A stretch of DNA of 14,409 nt from Acidobacteriota bacterium (GTDB lineage: Bacteria > Acidobacteriota > Thermoanaerobaculia > Gp7-AA8). This document shows positions 1 through 8,041 of the stretch, piece by piece (within the stretch, counting starts at the first letter, position 1; each line of letters begins with the position of its first letter). Position numbers and translations under genes: made by a program. Where the stretch lies: assembly GCA_003223695.1 (NCBI GenBank), contig QHVY01000010.1, forward strand, positions 1 to 14,409, written 5' to 3'. The notes below the pieces were generated by a model. It was given only the letters and a program-made list of their open reading frames with translations. It was not told where the DNA came from and made no database searches.

Positions 1-1014
1 CTTGTTCAGCTCTCGGGCGAATTTCTGCAGAAAGAAATCGGTCAGCGCGTCGATGTCTTCGCGGCGTGCGCGCAGCGGCGGAATGGTCACCGGAAAAACG
101 TTGATGCGAAAGAAAAGGTCCTCACGGAACCTGCCTTGCTTCACGTCGTCCGTGAGATTGCGATTGGTGGCGCAGATGACGCGCACGTCGGCATCGATCG
201 TTGCCGCCCCTCCGACACGATCGAAGCGGTGCTCCTGCAGAACGCGCAGTATTTTCGATTGCACGCTCGGGCCGAGCTCTCCGATTTCGTCGAGAAAAAT
301 CGTTCCGGTATCGGCGAGCTCGAATTTCCCGAGCTGGCGTCCGGTGGCGCCGGTGAAGGCACCCTTCTCGTGGCCGAACAATTCATTTTCGATCAAAGTG
401 TCGGGAATTGCCGCGCAATTAATCGCCACGAACGGCCGCTCCCGCCTCGGCGACAGCTGATGGATCGCGCGTGCGAAGAGCTCTTTGCCTGTCCCCGATT
501 CTCCCTGCAGCAAAACGGTCGAATCCGTCGGCGCGACTTTCTGGATCGCGCGCGAGACCTCCACGATGCGCGGGGACTCGCCGACGATGGCCGGCAATCC
601 GTGCTGCCGCTGGAACTCTTCCTTCAGCAGCAGGTTCTCATAACGCAGCTCGCGATGTTCCTGGCACCGTCGCAGCAGCAGCAGAAGGTGGTCGACGTCG
701 ACGGGTTTCTGCACGAAATCGTACGCCCCGAGTTTCATCGCCTCGACTGCGTTTTCGATCGTGCCGAACGCAGTCATGACGATGACCGGACAATCGGGAT
801 CACTTTCCCTCGCCTGCTTGAGCACTGCGATCCCATCCGCGCCGGGCAATCGAAGATCCGTCAGCACCGCGAAGTAGCGACGCCCTTCAGCGAGGCGTCG
901 CATGGCGTCGTTGCCGTTCGAGGCGATATCGGCTTCGAGCCCTTCCGACTCGACGGTTTCCTTCAGCATCACCGCCAGCGATTCTTTGTCCTCGACGATC
1001 AGCAGACGCTTCAT
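1..1014 (-). CDS. Sigma-54-dependent response regulator, NtrC family (C-terminus cut by window edge)
   Basis: Two-component response regulator that activates sigma-54 promoters. The 338 visible residues start at ATG 1014 and run off the left edge with no stop. Residues 1-118 are a receiver domain with the acidic pair E8/D9, phospho-acceptor D53 in LTDLRLP, T81 and K103. Residues 140-338 are most of an AAA+ sigma-54 interaction domain: Walker A GESGTGKE (171-178), the sigma-54 contact loop GAFTGA (218-223), Walker B FLDEIGE (240-246) and FFRINVFP (301-308). The expected Fis-type HTH lies outside the window. Its ATG overlaps the TGA of the upstream channel gene as ATGA (1011-1014), and no clear Shine-Dalgarno is visible, so translational coupling is likely. 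No histidine kinase is present here; a partner may lie to the left. Family is certain, target genes unknown. Confidence 0.96.
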   Translation of the reverse strand, partial: MKRLLIVEDKESLAVMLKETVESEGLEADIASNGNDAMRRLAEGRRYFAVLTDLRLPGADGIAVLKQARESDPDCPVIVMTAFGTIENAVEAMKLGAYDFVQKPVDVDHLLLLLRRCQEHRELRYENLLLKEEFQRQHGLPAIVGESPRIVEVSRAIQKVAPTDSTVLLQGESGTGKELFARAIHQLSPRRERPFVAINCAAIPDTLIENELFGHEKGAFTGATGRQLGKFELADTGTIFLDEIGELGPSVQSKILRVLQEHRFDRVGGAATIDADVRVICATNRNLTDDVKQGRFREDLFFRINVFPVTIPPLRARREDIDALTDFFLQKFARELNK

Positions 1015-2084
1015 AGGCCGAAGTACGACCGGATGCGCGACATCAATGTGAGCTCGATCTCTTCCGGCGATTCTCCGCGGAGCGAGTCGAGGTGTTCTTT
1101 GCGCAGCATGATCTGATGCGAAATCGCGCCCGCGAGATCCGGATGGCTGGCGATGATTGGCTGTAGTGACTCCTTGCCGATCTCCAGCGCGACGACGTCG
1201 GTCATCGCCACGACATCCGCGGCGCGCATTTCACCGGTGAGCAGCGCCATTTCGCCGAAGACGCTGCCCGGCCCGAGCTGCGCCACCTGATGCCAGCCGG
1301 TCATCGAGTCATCCGGGAGCCGCACGACGACCATACCGGAGTGCACGACGAACATCGAATCGCCCGCCGTTCCGTGCCGAAGAATGGCTTCGCCTTTCGA
1401 ATAGAAATGTACGCGGAGGGCGGCGGCGATCGACTGCAGCTCCTGATCGGACAGCGGATCGAGCACATCGACTTCGCGCAGCCGCCGGACGGTTTCCTCC
1501 GGCGTGAGTTGATGCTCGCCCGATGGCGGCGTGTACGGCTGGAACGCCCGGATGGGGAACGGCATCTCAATTCCGTTACGGCGCAGCGCATACCAGACAG
1601 CTTTGCGAATGTCGGCGTCAATGCGATCGCGTGCAGAGTAATCGCGCGTGAAATATTTGATTTCGTAGACCACAGCTGAATCGCCGAAGCCGCCGACGCG
1701 CGCGAAGCACGGCAGCTCGCGCGCCACTCCGTCGACATGAGCGGCTACCTGCGTGAGAATGCCGATCACCGTCGCCGGGGCAACGTGATAGTCGACGCTG
1801 ACGGAGATCGTCCGCGCATTGAGATTGTTGCGCGGAAAAATCTCCAGACGATCGCGCGCAATGACGGAGTTCGGCACCACGACGCGCTGGTTGTTGAAAC
1901 CGCGCAGGCGCGTTGCGCGCCAGCTCACCGATTCGACCACGCCCATGAAGTCGCCGCTGTGAATCACATCGCCAATCTCGTACGTCTCCTCCATGTGCAG
2001 CGCAATTCCCGCGAATAGGTTGCCCAACGTCTCCTGGAGGGCGAGAGCGAGGACGGCGGCGAGAACCGCGCCCCCTGTGAGCAC
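1011..2084 (-). CDS. MscS-type mechanosensitive channel with C-terminal cyclic-nucleotide-binding domain (main part of a frame-broken gene)
   Basis: This 357-codon frame carries the end of the pore helix and everything after it. It opens with a Gly/Ala-rich TM3-like segment followed by LALALQETLGNLFAGI, the classic MscS pore/TM3b signature, then a beta domain (GDFMGVVESVSWRATRLR, VVVPNSVI). From about residue 215 to 340 there is a CAP/cNMP-binding fold with a phosphate-binding cassette (FGEMALLTGEMRAADV, conserved R). Members of this family are inner-membrane channels modulated by a bound nucleotide. GTG 2084 is only the first start codon in this frame: the first membrane helices are encoded just upstream in another frame (2085-2370), so the native protein was probably about 450 residues. 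A TAG at 2118-2120 closes this frame. Translated alone it would lack TM1-TM2. Its stop overlaps the response-regulator start. Confidence 0.85.
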   Translation of the reverse strand: MLTGGAVLAAVLALALQETLGNLFAGIALHMEETYEIGDVIHSGDFMGVVESVSWRATRLRGFNNQRVVVPNSVIARDRLEIFPRNNLNARTISVSVDYHVAPATVIGILTQVAAHVDGVARELPCFARVGGFGDSAVVYEIKYFTRDYSARDRIDADIRKAVWYALRRNGIEMPFPIRAFQPYTPPSGEHQLTPEETVRRLREVDVLDPLSDQELQSIAAALRVHFYSKGEAILRHGTAGDSMFVVHSGMVVVRLPDDSMTGWHQVAQLGPGSVFGEMALLTGEMRAADVVAMTDVVALEIGKESLQPIIASHPDLAGAISHQIMLRKEHLDSLRGESPEEIELTLMSRIRSYFGL

Positions 2085-2370
2085 TCCGGCAACATTGAAG
2101 GGCGTACAGAACGATCGCTACGATTCCGCGCAGAAGTTGCGGCGCGGCAACTTCGCGCCGGCGCGCGATGACGATGTCGAACACCAGGGCATCGATCAGC
2201 CGAACGATGAAGAAAACCAGCGCGGCGTATGCGGCAAACTCGATGAATGGTTGCACATCGCCGAACGCCGAGACAGTGAGCGGTCTGTTGCGGAATGGCA
2301 GATAGGCTGCGAAAAGAACAACCGTCAGGACTGCGGGAAAGAGCAGACGATCGGCCGTTCGCCGTCTCAC
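2085..2370 (-). pseudogene. N-terminal part of the MscS/cNMP channel gene, out of frame with the rest
   Basis: From GTG 2370 this frame encodes about 91 residues that look like the missing start of the channel: a short basic N-terminus, a hydrophobic helix at residues 9-27, a second at about 41-64, a basic stretch (ARRREV) and the start of a third helix (RGIVAIVLYAL, 81-91). After residue 91 the frame turns into Cys/Arg/His-rich nonsense, while the pore signature continues in the next frame. 1011-2370 spans 1360 nt, one more than a multiple of three. The break lies between about 2085 and 2117 and equals one inserted base or a deletion of 3n+2 bases. Compared with MscS, a few residues seem missing between the helix start and the Gly/Ala segment, which favours a deletion. 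GTG 2370 overlaps the TGA of the upstream small gene as GTGA. It could be a sequencing error or a true mutation. Confidence 0.75.
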
Positions 2371-2609
2371 TCCACCCGCCCCTGCCGCCGCGCGTGGCTG
2401 ATCTGGATGATGTCTTTGATTCCGATGATCAGATGCACAACGCCGAAGCCGGATACAAATCCGCGAATGAATGGATTGCCCGCGAGCAGCGTGATCGCCT
2501 CACTGCTGTGCAGCAGCGGATTGAGAGTCCACAGCTTCGTCCACGGTACGACCAGGAAAAACAGTCCCGCCTCGAGACAGTACAACGCGAAGAAGAGAGG
2601 GACCGACAC
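2367..2609 (-). CDS. Small two-helix membrane protein, unknown function
   Basis: I do not recognise a family. From GTG 2609 the product is about 80 residues, with a hydrophobic segment near the start (VPLFFALYCLEAGLFFLVVPW), a short hydrophilic loop, a second segment (FVSGFGVVHLIIGIKDII) and a basic tail ending GRVE. An ATG at 2657 would give 96 residues, but the extra N-terminus (MVNDIQHSTFNIYNSR) is merely the translation of the heptamer repeat at 2619-2682, so I prefer the GTG. Neither start has a clear Shine-Dalgarno. The stop overlaps the GTG of the channel gene, so it is probably the first gene of a membrane/signalling operon with the channel and the response regulator. A role as a membrane partner of that channel is inference only. 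Confidence 0.65.
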   Translation of the reverse strand: MSVPLFFALYCLEAGLFFLVVPWTKLWTLNPLLHSSEAITLLAGNPFIRGFVSGFGVVHLIIGIKDIIQISHARRQGRVE

Positions 2610-2618
2610 ACGGGAATT

Positions 2619-2682
2619 GTAAATGTTGAATGTTGAATGTTGAATGTCATTCACCATTTAACATTTAACATTTAACATTCCC
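2619..2682. repeat. Heptamer inverted-array element A (TTGAATG / CATTTAA units)
   Basis: Left arm: one degenerate plus three exact TTGAATG units (2619-2646). One base separates it from the right arm: CATTCAC, three exact CATTTAA units (2655-2675) and a degenerate CATTCCC. The arms are approximate reverse complements; read as plus-strand RNA the difference becomes a G-U pair, while on the minus strand, which is transcribed here, it is a C/A mismatch. The element lies between the fecR-like gene's terminator and the small membrane gene, and contains that gene's possible ATG start at 2657. It shares its layout with the elements at 6080-6148 and 7489-7549. Confidence 0.9.
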
Positions 2683-2692
2683 CGTCCAAACA

Positions 2693-2720
2693 AATGGGCC
2701 TCTTGCGAGAGAGGCCCATT
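2693..2720 (-). terminator. Rho-independent terminator of the FecR-domain gene
   Basis: A perfect 11-bp stem (AATGGGCCTCT paired with AGAGGCCCATT) with a 6-nt loop (2704-2709). It lies 21 bp beyond the stop of the minus-strand gene ending at 2742. In the minus direction the stem is followed by a short T-rich run (TGTTTGG), so the tail is weak but the stem is strong. It separates that gene from the operon to its left. Confidence 0.8.
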
Positions 2721-2741
2721 CGGCACGAGTATCACGAAAAA

Positions 2742-4724
2742 TCAGTGATCCCGCTTTACGTGCCCGCCTTCGTTCGAGCGCGACGGAGGTGGAGAAGGAG
2801 CGGAAGGATGCTCGCGCGGAGGCGGTGGTGGTGAGGCATGTTCGGTGGAGCGAGCAGCCGGCGGCGGCTCGGCGGAGCGCGGCACACTGTCGCGGGACGG
2901 GTCGCCGTAGATGCGCGCTCCGCCGATGCGATCGATGATGCGGCGAGGAATGTCGCTGCCACGATCGACAGGCTTGCGTTGGACCGGCGTTTCCGTGCGC
3001 GGCACGATTTCGCGCCGAGGAGCGCGGCTGCGCCAGGAGTTTTCGGGCACAGTCACTGTGGGCGCGCTCGGCACCGGACTGGTTGGACGCTCGACGCGAT
3101 CGCGCCAGTTGCGTGTCGTGCCTCCGCGCTCGATGTTCGAAGGTGGCGGCACAGTGTCGCGCCGCGGACCTTCGCGATTGACAACTCCGCGGCCACTGTC
3201 CGGCGAGTCGCCATGCGGCGGAACGCGTCCTTCAATCGTGCCGGGAGTTCCTGGCGAGGGAATGCCGGAACGCGCGGGAATGGATCGCGACGGCGAGCCG
3301 CCCGCCGTTCCAATTGCGGCAGGCGGCACCACCGGCGCGCTGCGCACGATGCGCTCGCGCACGTGATTGGAAAGCTCCGGGTCGCGACGGAAGAACGGAG
3401 TCATGTCAGTCACGGACCCGGAGCCTTCTCTGCCGGTACCACTTCCGATTCCTCGGCGAACGACATTTCCGATCGCCGCGGCCGGATCTCGAATTTCATT
3501 TCGACTGAATCGCGCAGGCGCTCCCGAGAGTGTCGCACCGGGATCACGCGCGATGCGTTGACGGATCGCGTCCGTCGTTAGCGCTGCCTGATCGATTCGC
3601 GTGGAGACAATCTGACTGGAATTGATGAATGTCCACGGCCGCAGGTCGATTTCGTTCAACCTAACGCGCCCATAGAAACCAAATCCGAAGTCAAGACGCG
3701 CGCGGCGGTATGGCTGATATGCCCAGTCGTAATACGGCCGATAGCAGTCATACCACCCGGCGGGCGCCCAACCGAAGTAGCCCGGCCCGTATGCGAAGTA
3801 GACCCACGCGGGCGAGTACGTATATCCAGGCAGCCATACCCATCCGTAAATCGGATCGTATGCCCAGCGGCCATAGTGGTACGGAACCCAGCCCCATGGC
3901 TCGGAGGAATACCAGGTCAGGCAATTATTCGCGCCGTAAATCCAACTGCCGTAATAGTACGGACGCCAGCCCGCGCCGACATGCGGACGCCATCCCCATG
4001 TTCCGAGGCCGCTGACAAAGCTCCAGGAGCCGTATTGCCGGAGGTCGTAATCGGAGTACGCGAGGGAGCTTTCGAGGTACTGGCTGGAATCCTGAGTGTA
4101 GCGTTGCGAGCGCCGGTTGAACCAGCGCTCGAACTCATCGGCCGTTCCGCGGTTCGAGCGGACGACTCCGTAAGCGCCCTGATCGTCGACGCGCGCTTCT
4201 TCGCCTTCATGAACGGCGGTCGTTTGCGATTGCGTGCGCACTTCGACTTCGCCGTAGAAAACGCTGACGCGATCGGCAGACCGCGTGTCGGTATCAACAG
4301 CATAAATTGCTTCGTCGGTCGCGCCGTAGCTGGCGCTCGGCGTGTCGAGTCGGAGAGCTTCGCGATGAACGTCGGTGCGCTCTACCGCAACGTGGCCGTA
4401 TCGAACCTCAACGATTGTCTCGTTCGACTCGGTGTCGTAGGAATCATTGATCGAGCGAAAGCGAACGTCAGTGGAGCGGTCGAGTGCGATGACATTGCCG
4501 TCGGCCAGGCGGATCTCTGACCGGCCGCGGCGGTTCGTGATCACCTCATCGCCGGGATACACCGGCAGATTCACGTGCGCTTCGACCTCACGGCCATCCT
4601 CCGCCTGGCGAACGATCGTTCCACCATCGTCGTAGGTGAAGTAGGACTGATCGCGGCCGCGCTCGGCGTGCAGTGGAATCGCCATTGCGAGCGTGGACAG
4701 GAACGTGAGAGCGACTTTTCTCAT
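2742..4724 (-). CDS. Secreted FecR-domain protein with DUF6600-like Trp/Tyr-rich region
   Basis: A 660-residue exported protein. Residues 1-20 are a Sec signal peptide ending LHA. Residues 45-190 resemble the FecR fold (VYPGDEVITNRRGRSEIRLADGNVIALD, then YGHVAVER and VFYGEVEVRT), probably a periplasmic beta-sandwich. Residues 230-345 are packed with Trp, Tyr and Gly in repeated YGSW / WGWRP / YHYGRWAY / YGWVWLPGY / YFGWAPAGW motifs, as in proteins labelled DUF6600. From about 400 to the end it is Pro/Arg/Ser-rich and probably disordered. There is no TonB receptor, sigma factor or transmembrane helix, so it is not a FecR anti-sigma regulator; a structural or envelope role is inference. Start ATG 4724 is preceded by AAGGGAAG at a suitable distance. 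It stands as its own unit: a 139-bp gap upstream and a terminator downstream. Exact function is unknown. Confidence 0.9.
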   Translation of the reverse strand: MRKVALTFLSTLAMAIPLHAERGRDQSYFTYDDGGTIVRQAEDGREVEAHVNLPVYPGDEVITNRRGRSEIRLADGNVIALDRSTDVRFRSINDSYDTESNETIVEVRYGHVAVERTDVHREALRLDTPSASYGATDEAIYAVDTDTRSADRVSVFYGEVEVRTQSQTTAVHEGEEARVDDQGAYGVVRSNRGTADEFERWFNRRSQRYTQDSSQYLESSLAYSDYDLRQYGSWSFVSGLGTWGWRPHVGAGWRPYYYGSWIYGANNCLTWYSSEPWGWVPYHYGRWAYDPIYGWVWLPGYTYSPAWVYFAYGPGYFGWAPAGWYDCYRPYYDWAYQPYRRARLDFGFGFYGRVRLNEIDLRPWTFINSSQIVSTRIDQAALTTDAIRQRIARDPGATLSGAPARFSRNEIRDPAAAIGNVVRRGIGSGTGREGSGSVTDMTPFFRRDPELSNHVRERIVRSAPVVPPAAIGTAGGSPSRSIPARSGIPSPGTPGTIEGRVPPHGDSPDSGRGVVNREGPRRDTVPPPSNIERGGTTRNWRDRVERPTSPVPSAPTVTVPENSWRSRAPRREIVPRTETPVQRKPVDRGSDIPRRIIDRIGGARIYGDPSRDSVPRSAEPPPAARSTEHASPPPPPREHPSAPSPPPSRSNEGGHVKRDH

Positions 4725-4863
4725 CGAATGTTCTTCCCTTCAGCGGCGTTCGGTTGTGCGCCGGACGTGCCACAGTACGGTTGAGTATTCCTCCTGATTT
4801 CTCAGCAACTTAGCGCGATCGGGTCTTGGCGCTTCGAATGCGGTCGTCATCAAAAGAGTGCGC
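4725..4863 (-). promoter_or_regulatory. Upstream region of the FecR-domain gene
   Basis: This 139-bp gap is the longest without coding sequence and should hold the gene's promoter and 5' leader. A purine-rich ribosome-binding site (AAGGGAAG, about 4731-4738) precedes ATG 4724. I see no convincing -35/-10 pair, operator palindrome or heptamer array. No clear terminator for the phosphoesterase gene ending at 4864 is visible, so some read-through is possible. Confidence 0.4.
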
Positions 4864-5604
4864 TCATGTTCCCCATTTGAGACGATTCGCGAGGACGGCA
4901 GGCAATCCGGCTTTCAGAATGGCCGCTTGAGTCTTTGCAATATTGTACGGAACACGAAAGAACTGCGCAGTCATTTTGCTCGAGTCGACGATTGCGAACG
5001 ACGAGCGCGGATTGCGATCGCGCGGCTGACCTACCGAACCCGGATTGATCAGGTAACGCCGGTTGCGTTCGAGCCGAACGAGCGCATCGCCGTTAACCGC
5101 CGATCCGCGCACGCGGCCGTTCTGGTCGACGGAGAAGATCACCGGCAAATGCGTGTGGCCGTACAGCACGATCGACGCATCGGTGGAATCGAAGATTCGT
5201 GACGCGTGCCCCTCATGGAAAACGTACTCGTCTTCGTCAGAAGGCGATCCGTGGCACAGCAGAAAGTCGTCACGCTCGAGCGGACCTAACGGCAATTTCT
5301 CCAAAAAGCGGCGATTGGGCGCGCTGAGATGTTTTTGCGTCCATTCGGCAGCAATTTTCGCCGCCGGGTTGAATCCGCTTCCCTCTCCGAGGCCGACGGC
5401 GACGCGATCATGATTGCCGCGAATGTAGAATTTTTTTGCTTTGAATGTCCGCATCGCATCGACGACCTGATTCGGCTCAGCACAATATCCAACGAAATCG
5501 CCGAGGCAAACGACGGCGTCGAATTTCTTGCGGCGAACGTGACTCAGGACCGCTCGCAACGCTTCGGCGTTCGAGTGCAGATCGCTGACGACCAGTGCCC
5601 TCAG
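4864..5604 (-). CDS. Calcineurin-like metallophosphoesterase (YfcE/MJ0936-like)
   Basis: A 246-residue cytosolic phosphoesterase carrying the full two-metal motif set in order: SDLHSN (D8, H10), LGDFVGYCAEP, GNHD, CHGSP and YGHTHLP. The GDxVGYxAxP form is typical of stand-alone YfcE/MJ0936-like phosphodiesterases; the substrate cannot be read from sequence. Start choice: the family begins only a few residues before SDLH, and the nearest in-frame ATG (5703) lies 99 nt inside aroK and would add a basic, low-complexity tail. CTG 5604 overlaps the aroK TGA as CTGA and has an ideal GGAGGA four bases upstream, so I place the start there. It ends the TPR-to-aroK gene string. Function certain at family level, start moderately sure. 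Confidence 0.9.
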   Translation of the reverse strand: MRALVVSDLHSNAEALRAVLSHVRRKKFDAVVCLGDFVGYCAEPNQVVDAMRTFKAKKFYIRGNHDRVAVGLGEGSGFNPAAKIAAEWTQKHLSAPNRRFLEKLPLGPLERDDFLLCHGSPSDEDEYVFHEGHASRIFDSTDASIVLYGHTHLPVIFSVDQNGRVRGSAVNGDALVRLERNRRYLINPGSVGQPRDRNPRSSFAIVDSSKMTAQFFRVPYNIAKTQAAILKAGLPAVLANRLKWGT

Positions 5605-6077
5605 GATGTCCTCCGCGCGCGGCCGCGCGGCAACTGATGCACGATTCGCTCGACGATTTCCAGTGGCGATTCGTCCTCGCGAATCTCCAGCGTGATATCG
5701 CACATTTTGTAAAAGCGAAGGCGCGTGTTGTACAGATCGTGCGCGGCAACATCGTCGCGAAACATCGGGCGTTCGGCGGCTTTGTCTCCGATCCGGCTCC
5801 GCAGCACGGCGTAAGGCGCGGAGAGAAAAATCGAGAAACCTTCCGACTGGATGAACTGAATGTTCTCTTCGAAGGTGAACGTGCCGCCGCCGGTGGCGAT
5901 CACGGCATCCTCGAGGTAATGCGTCGAACGGAGGATGTCTCGCTCCCTTTTGCGGAAATGCTCTGCCGTTTCAACCAGATCGTCGAGATCGAAAAACGGC
6001 GCGCCAATTCGTCGGGCGAGCTCACGACCGATTGTCGTCTTCCCGGCGCCCATGAAGCCGATGAGATAGATTTTCAT
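5601..6077 (-). CDS. aroK: Shikimate kinase
   Basis: Phosphorylates shikimate to shikimate 3-phosphate with ATP, in the cytosol, on the way to chorismate and aromatic amino acids. 158 residues, close to the usual 160-180. Starts MKIYLIGFMGAGKTT with the P-loop GFMGAGKT at residues 7-14; D30 and D32 in FFDLDD match the metal/shikimate-binding aspartates; ATGGGTF is the glycine loop contacting shikimate; ERPMFRDD is the lid segment, where PM replaces the more usual PL. ATG 6077 fits the family start; the upstream in-frame extension to 6215 is repeat sequence plus accC shadow. No Shine-Dalgarno is present: heptamer element B ends two bases before the ATG. Its stop overlaps the phosphoesterase start, suggesting coupling. 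Confidence 0.96.
   Translation of the reverse strand: MKIYLIGFMGAGKTTIGRELARRIGAPFFDLDDLVETAEHFRKRERDILRSTHYLEDAVIATGGGTFTFEENIQFIQSEGFSIFLSAPYAVLRSRIGDKAAERPMFRDDVAAHDLYNTRLRFYKMCDITLEIREDESPLEIVERIVHQLPRGRARRTS
5609..5614 (-). promoter_or_regulatory. Shine-Dalgarno deciding the CTG start of the phosphoesterase
   Basis: GGAGGA inside the last codons of aroK, four bases before CTG 5604. No ATG, GTG or TTG occurs in this frame at a suitable distance, so this site supports a CTG start coupled to aroK termination. Confidence 0.6.
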
Positions 6078-6079
6078 AG

Positions 6080-6148
6080 GTGCCCAGTGCCAAGTGCCCT
6101 GTGCCCAGTCCGTTTCTTGCTGGGCACCGGGCACTGGGAACCGGGCAC
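6080..6148. repeat. Heptamer inverted-array element B (GTGCCCA / TGGGCAC units)
   Basis: Left arm of four tandem units: GTGCCCA, GTGCCAA, GTGCCCT, GTGCCCA (6080-6107). A 13-nt spacer (6108-6120) follows, then four units TGGGCAC, CGGGCAC, TGGGAAC, CGGGCAC (6121-6148). The innermost pair is perfectly complementary; the others carry one or two mismatches, so the transcript can form a hairpin of up to 28 bp. It fills almost the whole 76-bp accC-aroK gap, two bases from the aroK start. No T-run follows, and aroK lies directly downstream, so a terminator is unlikely. Confidence 0.93.
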
Positions 6149-6153
6149 TCGCC

Positions 6154-7488
<1,335 letters not shown>

Positions 7489-7549
7489 GTTGTCGGTTGT
7501 CGGTTGTCGGTTGTCGGGCGGGGACAACTGAGCACCGACAACTGACTAC
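7489..7549. repeat. Heptamer inverted-array element C (GTTGTCG / CGACAAC units)
   Basis: Left arm of four exact tandem GTTGTCG units (7489-7516). A 5-nt spacer (7517-7521) follows, then four degenerate units GGACAAC, TGAGCAC, CGACAAC, TGACTAC (7522-7549), which resemble the reverse complement CGACAAC. It lies in the 76-bp accB-accC gap and abuts the accC ATG with no base between. In the mRNA the four CGACAAC units sit immediately before the start codon. The exact arm is next to the start and the degenerate arm faces accB. Confidence 0.93.
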
Positions 7550-7564
7550 GCGCCGTGAAGCGCA

Positions 7565-8032
7565 TCACACCCTCACCGCGAACAGTTGTTCGCCGTACTC
7601 CACCGGTTGTCCATTCTGCGGAAAGATCTTCACAATTTCGCCGTCGATGTCGGACTCGATCTCATTCATCAGCTTCATCGCCTCGATGATGCAGAGCACC
7701 TTGCCCTTGCTCACGTGATCGCCGACTGTGACGAATGGATCCGATTCTGGATTCGGCGAGCGGTAGAACGTTCCCACGATCGGAGAGTTAATGACGTGGA
7801 GGCCAGCCTCGCTCTCCTCCTCTTCAGCCTTCGGCGGTAGTTGCGGCGCGCCGTGCGGAGCCGCGATTGGGTTCATCGCGCGCTGCACGTCGGAGAAGGA
7901 GTGAATGACCTGCGGTGGCGGCGAGGGTTTCCCCTGGATTCGGAGCCTTGTCCCCGCTTGCTCGATTTCGAGCTCGCCGATACCAAGCTCGGCCACTTTG
8001 TCGATCAGCTCCAGAATTTCCTTGAAATTCAA
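7565..8032 (-). CDS. accB: Acetyl-CoA carboxylase, biotin carboxyl carrier protein
   Basis: Carries the biotin arm between biotin carboxylase and carboxyltransferase. 155 residues, normal for the family. The N-terminus (FKEILELIDKVAELGIGELEIEQAGTRLRI) matches the usual BCCP start; a Pro/Ala/Glu-rich linker covers about 35-75; the biotinyl domain (about 80-155) contains EAMKLMNE with the biotinylated lysine K120. Start choice: the family-like N-terminus begins at TTG 8032, preceded by GAGGGGG four bases upstream; the first in-frame ATG (in AMNPIA) would remove a third of the protein. The Roadblock gene stops nine bases before. An unusual start codon in a housekeeping gene, otherwise ordinary. 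Confidence 0.97.
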   Translation of the reverse strand: MNFKEILELIDKVAELGIGELEIEQAGTRLRIQGKPSPPPQVIHSFSDVQRAMNPIAAPHGAPQLPPKAEEEESEAGLHVINSPIVGTFYRSPNPESDPFVTVGDHVSKGKVLCIIEAMKLMNEIESDIDGEIVKIFPQNGQPVEYGEQLFAVRV

Positions 8033-8041
8033 AACGCCCCC

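Noticed and set aside
136..1116. A 326-codon plus-strand frame opposite the response regulator
   Set aside because: The minus strand shows complete receiver and AAA+ motifs across the same region; the plus frame is Arg/His/Asp-rich noise.
1618..2370. The 250-codon frame from GTG 2370 as a complete membrane protein
   Set aside because: Only the first 91 residues look like protein; the remainder is Arg/Cys/His-rich and overlaps the real channel frame, so it is a frameshift product.
4725..4863. Promoter candidates such as TTGCTG followed by AATACT upstream of the FecR-domain gene
   Set aside because: The spacing is about 13 bp, too short for a sigma-70 promoter, and neither box is close to consensus.
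6080..6148. Element B as a rho-independent terminator of accC
   Set aside because: No T-run follows on the transcribed strand and aroK begins two bases later in the same direction; element C has the same position before accC.
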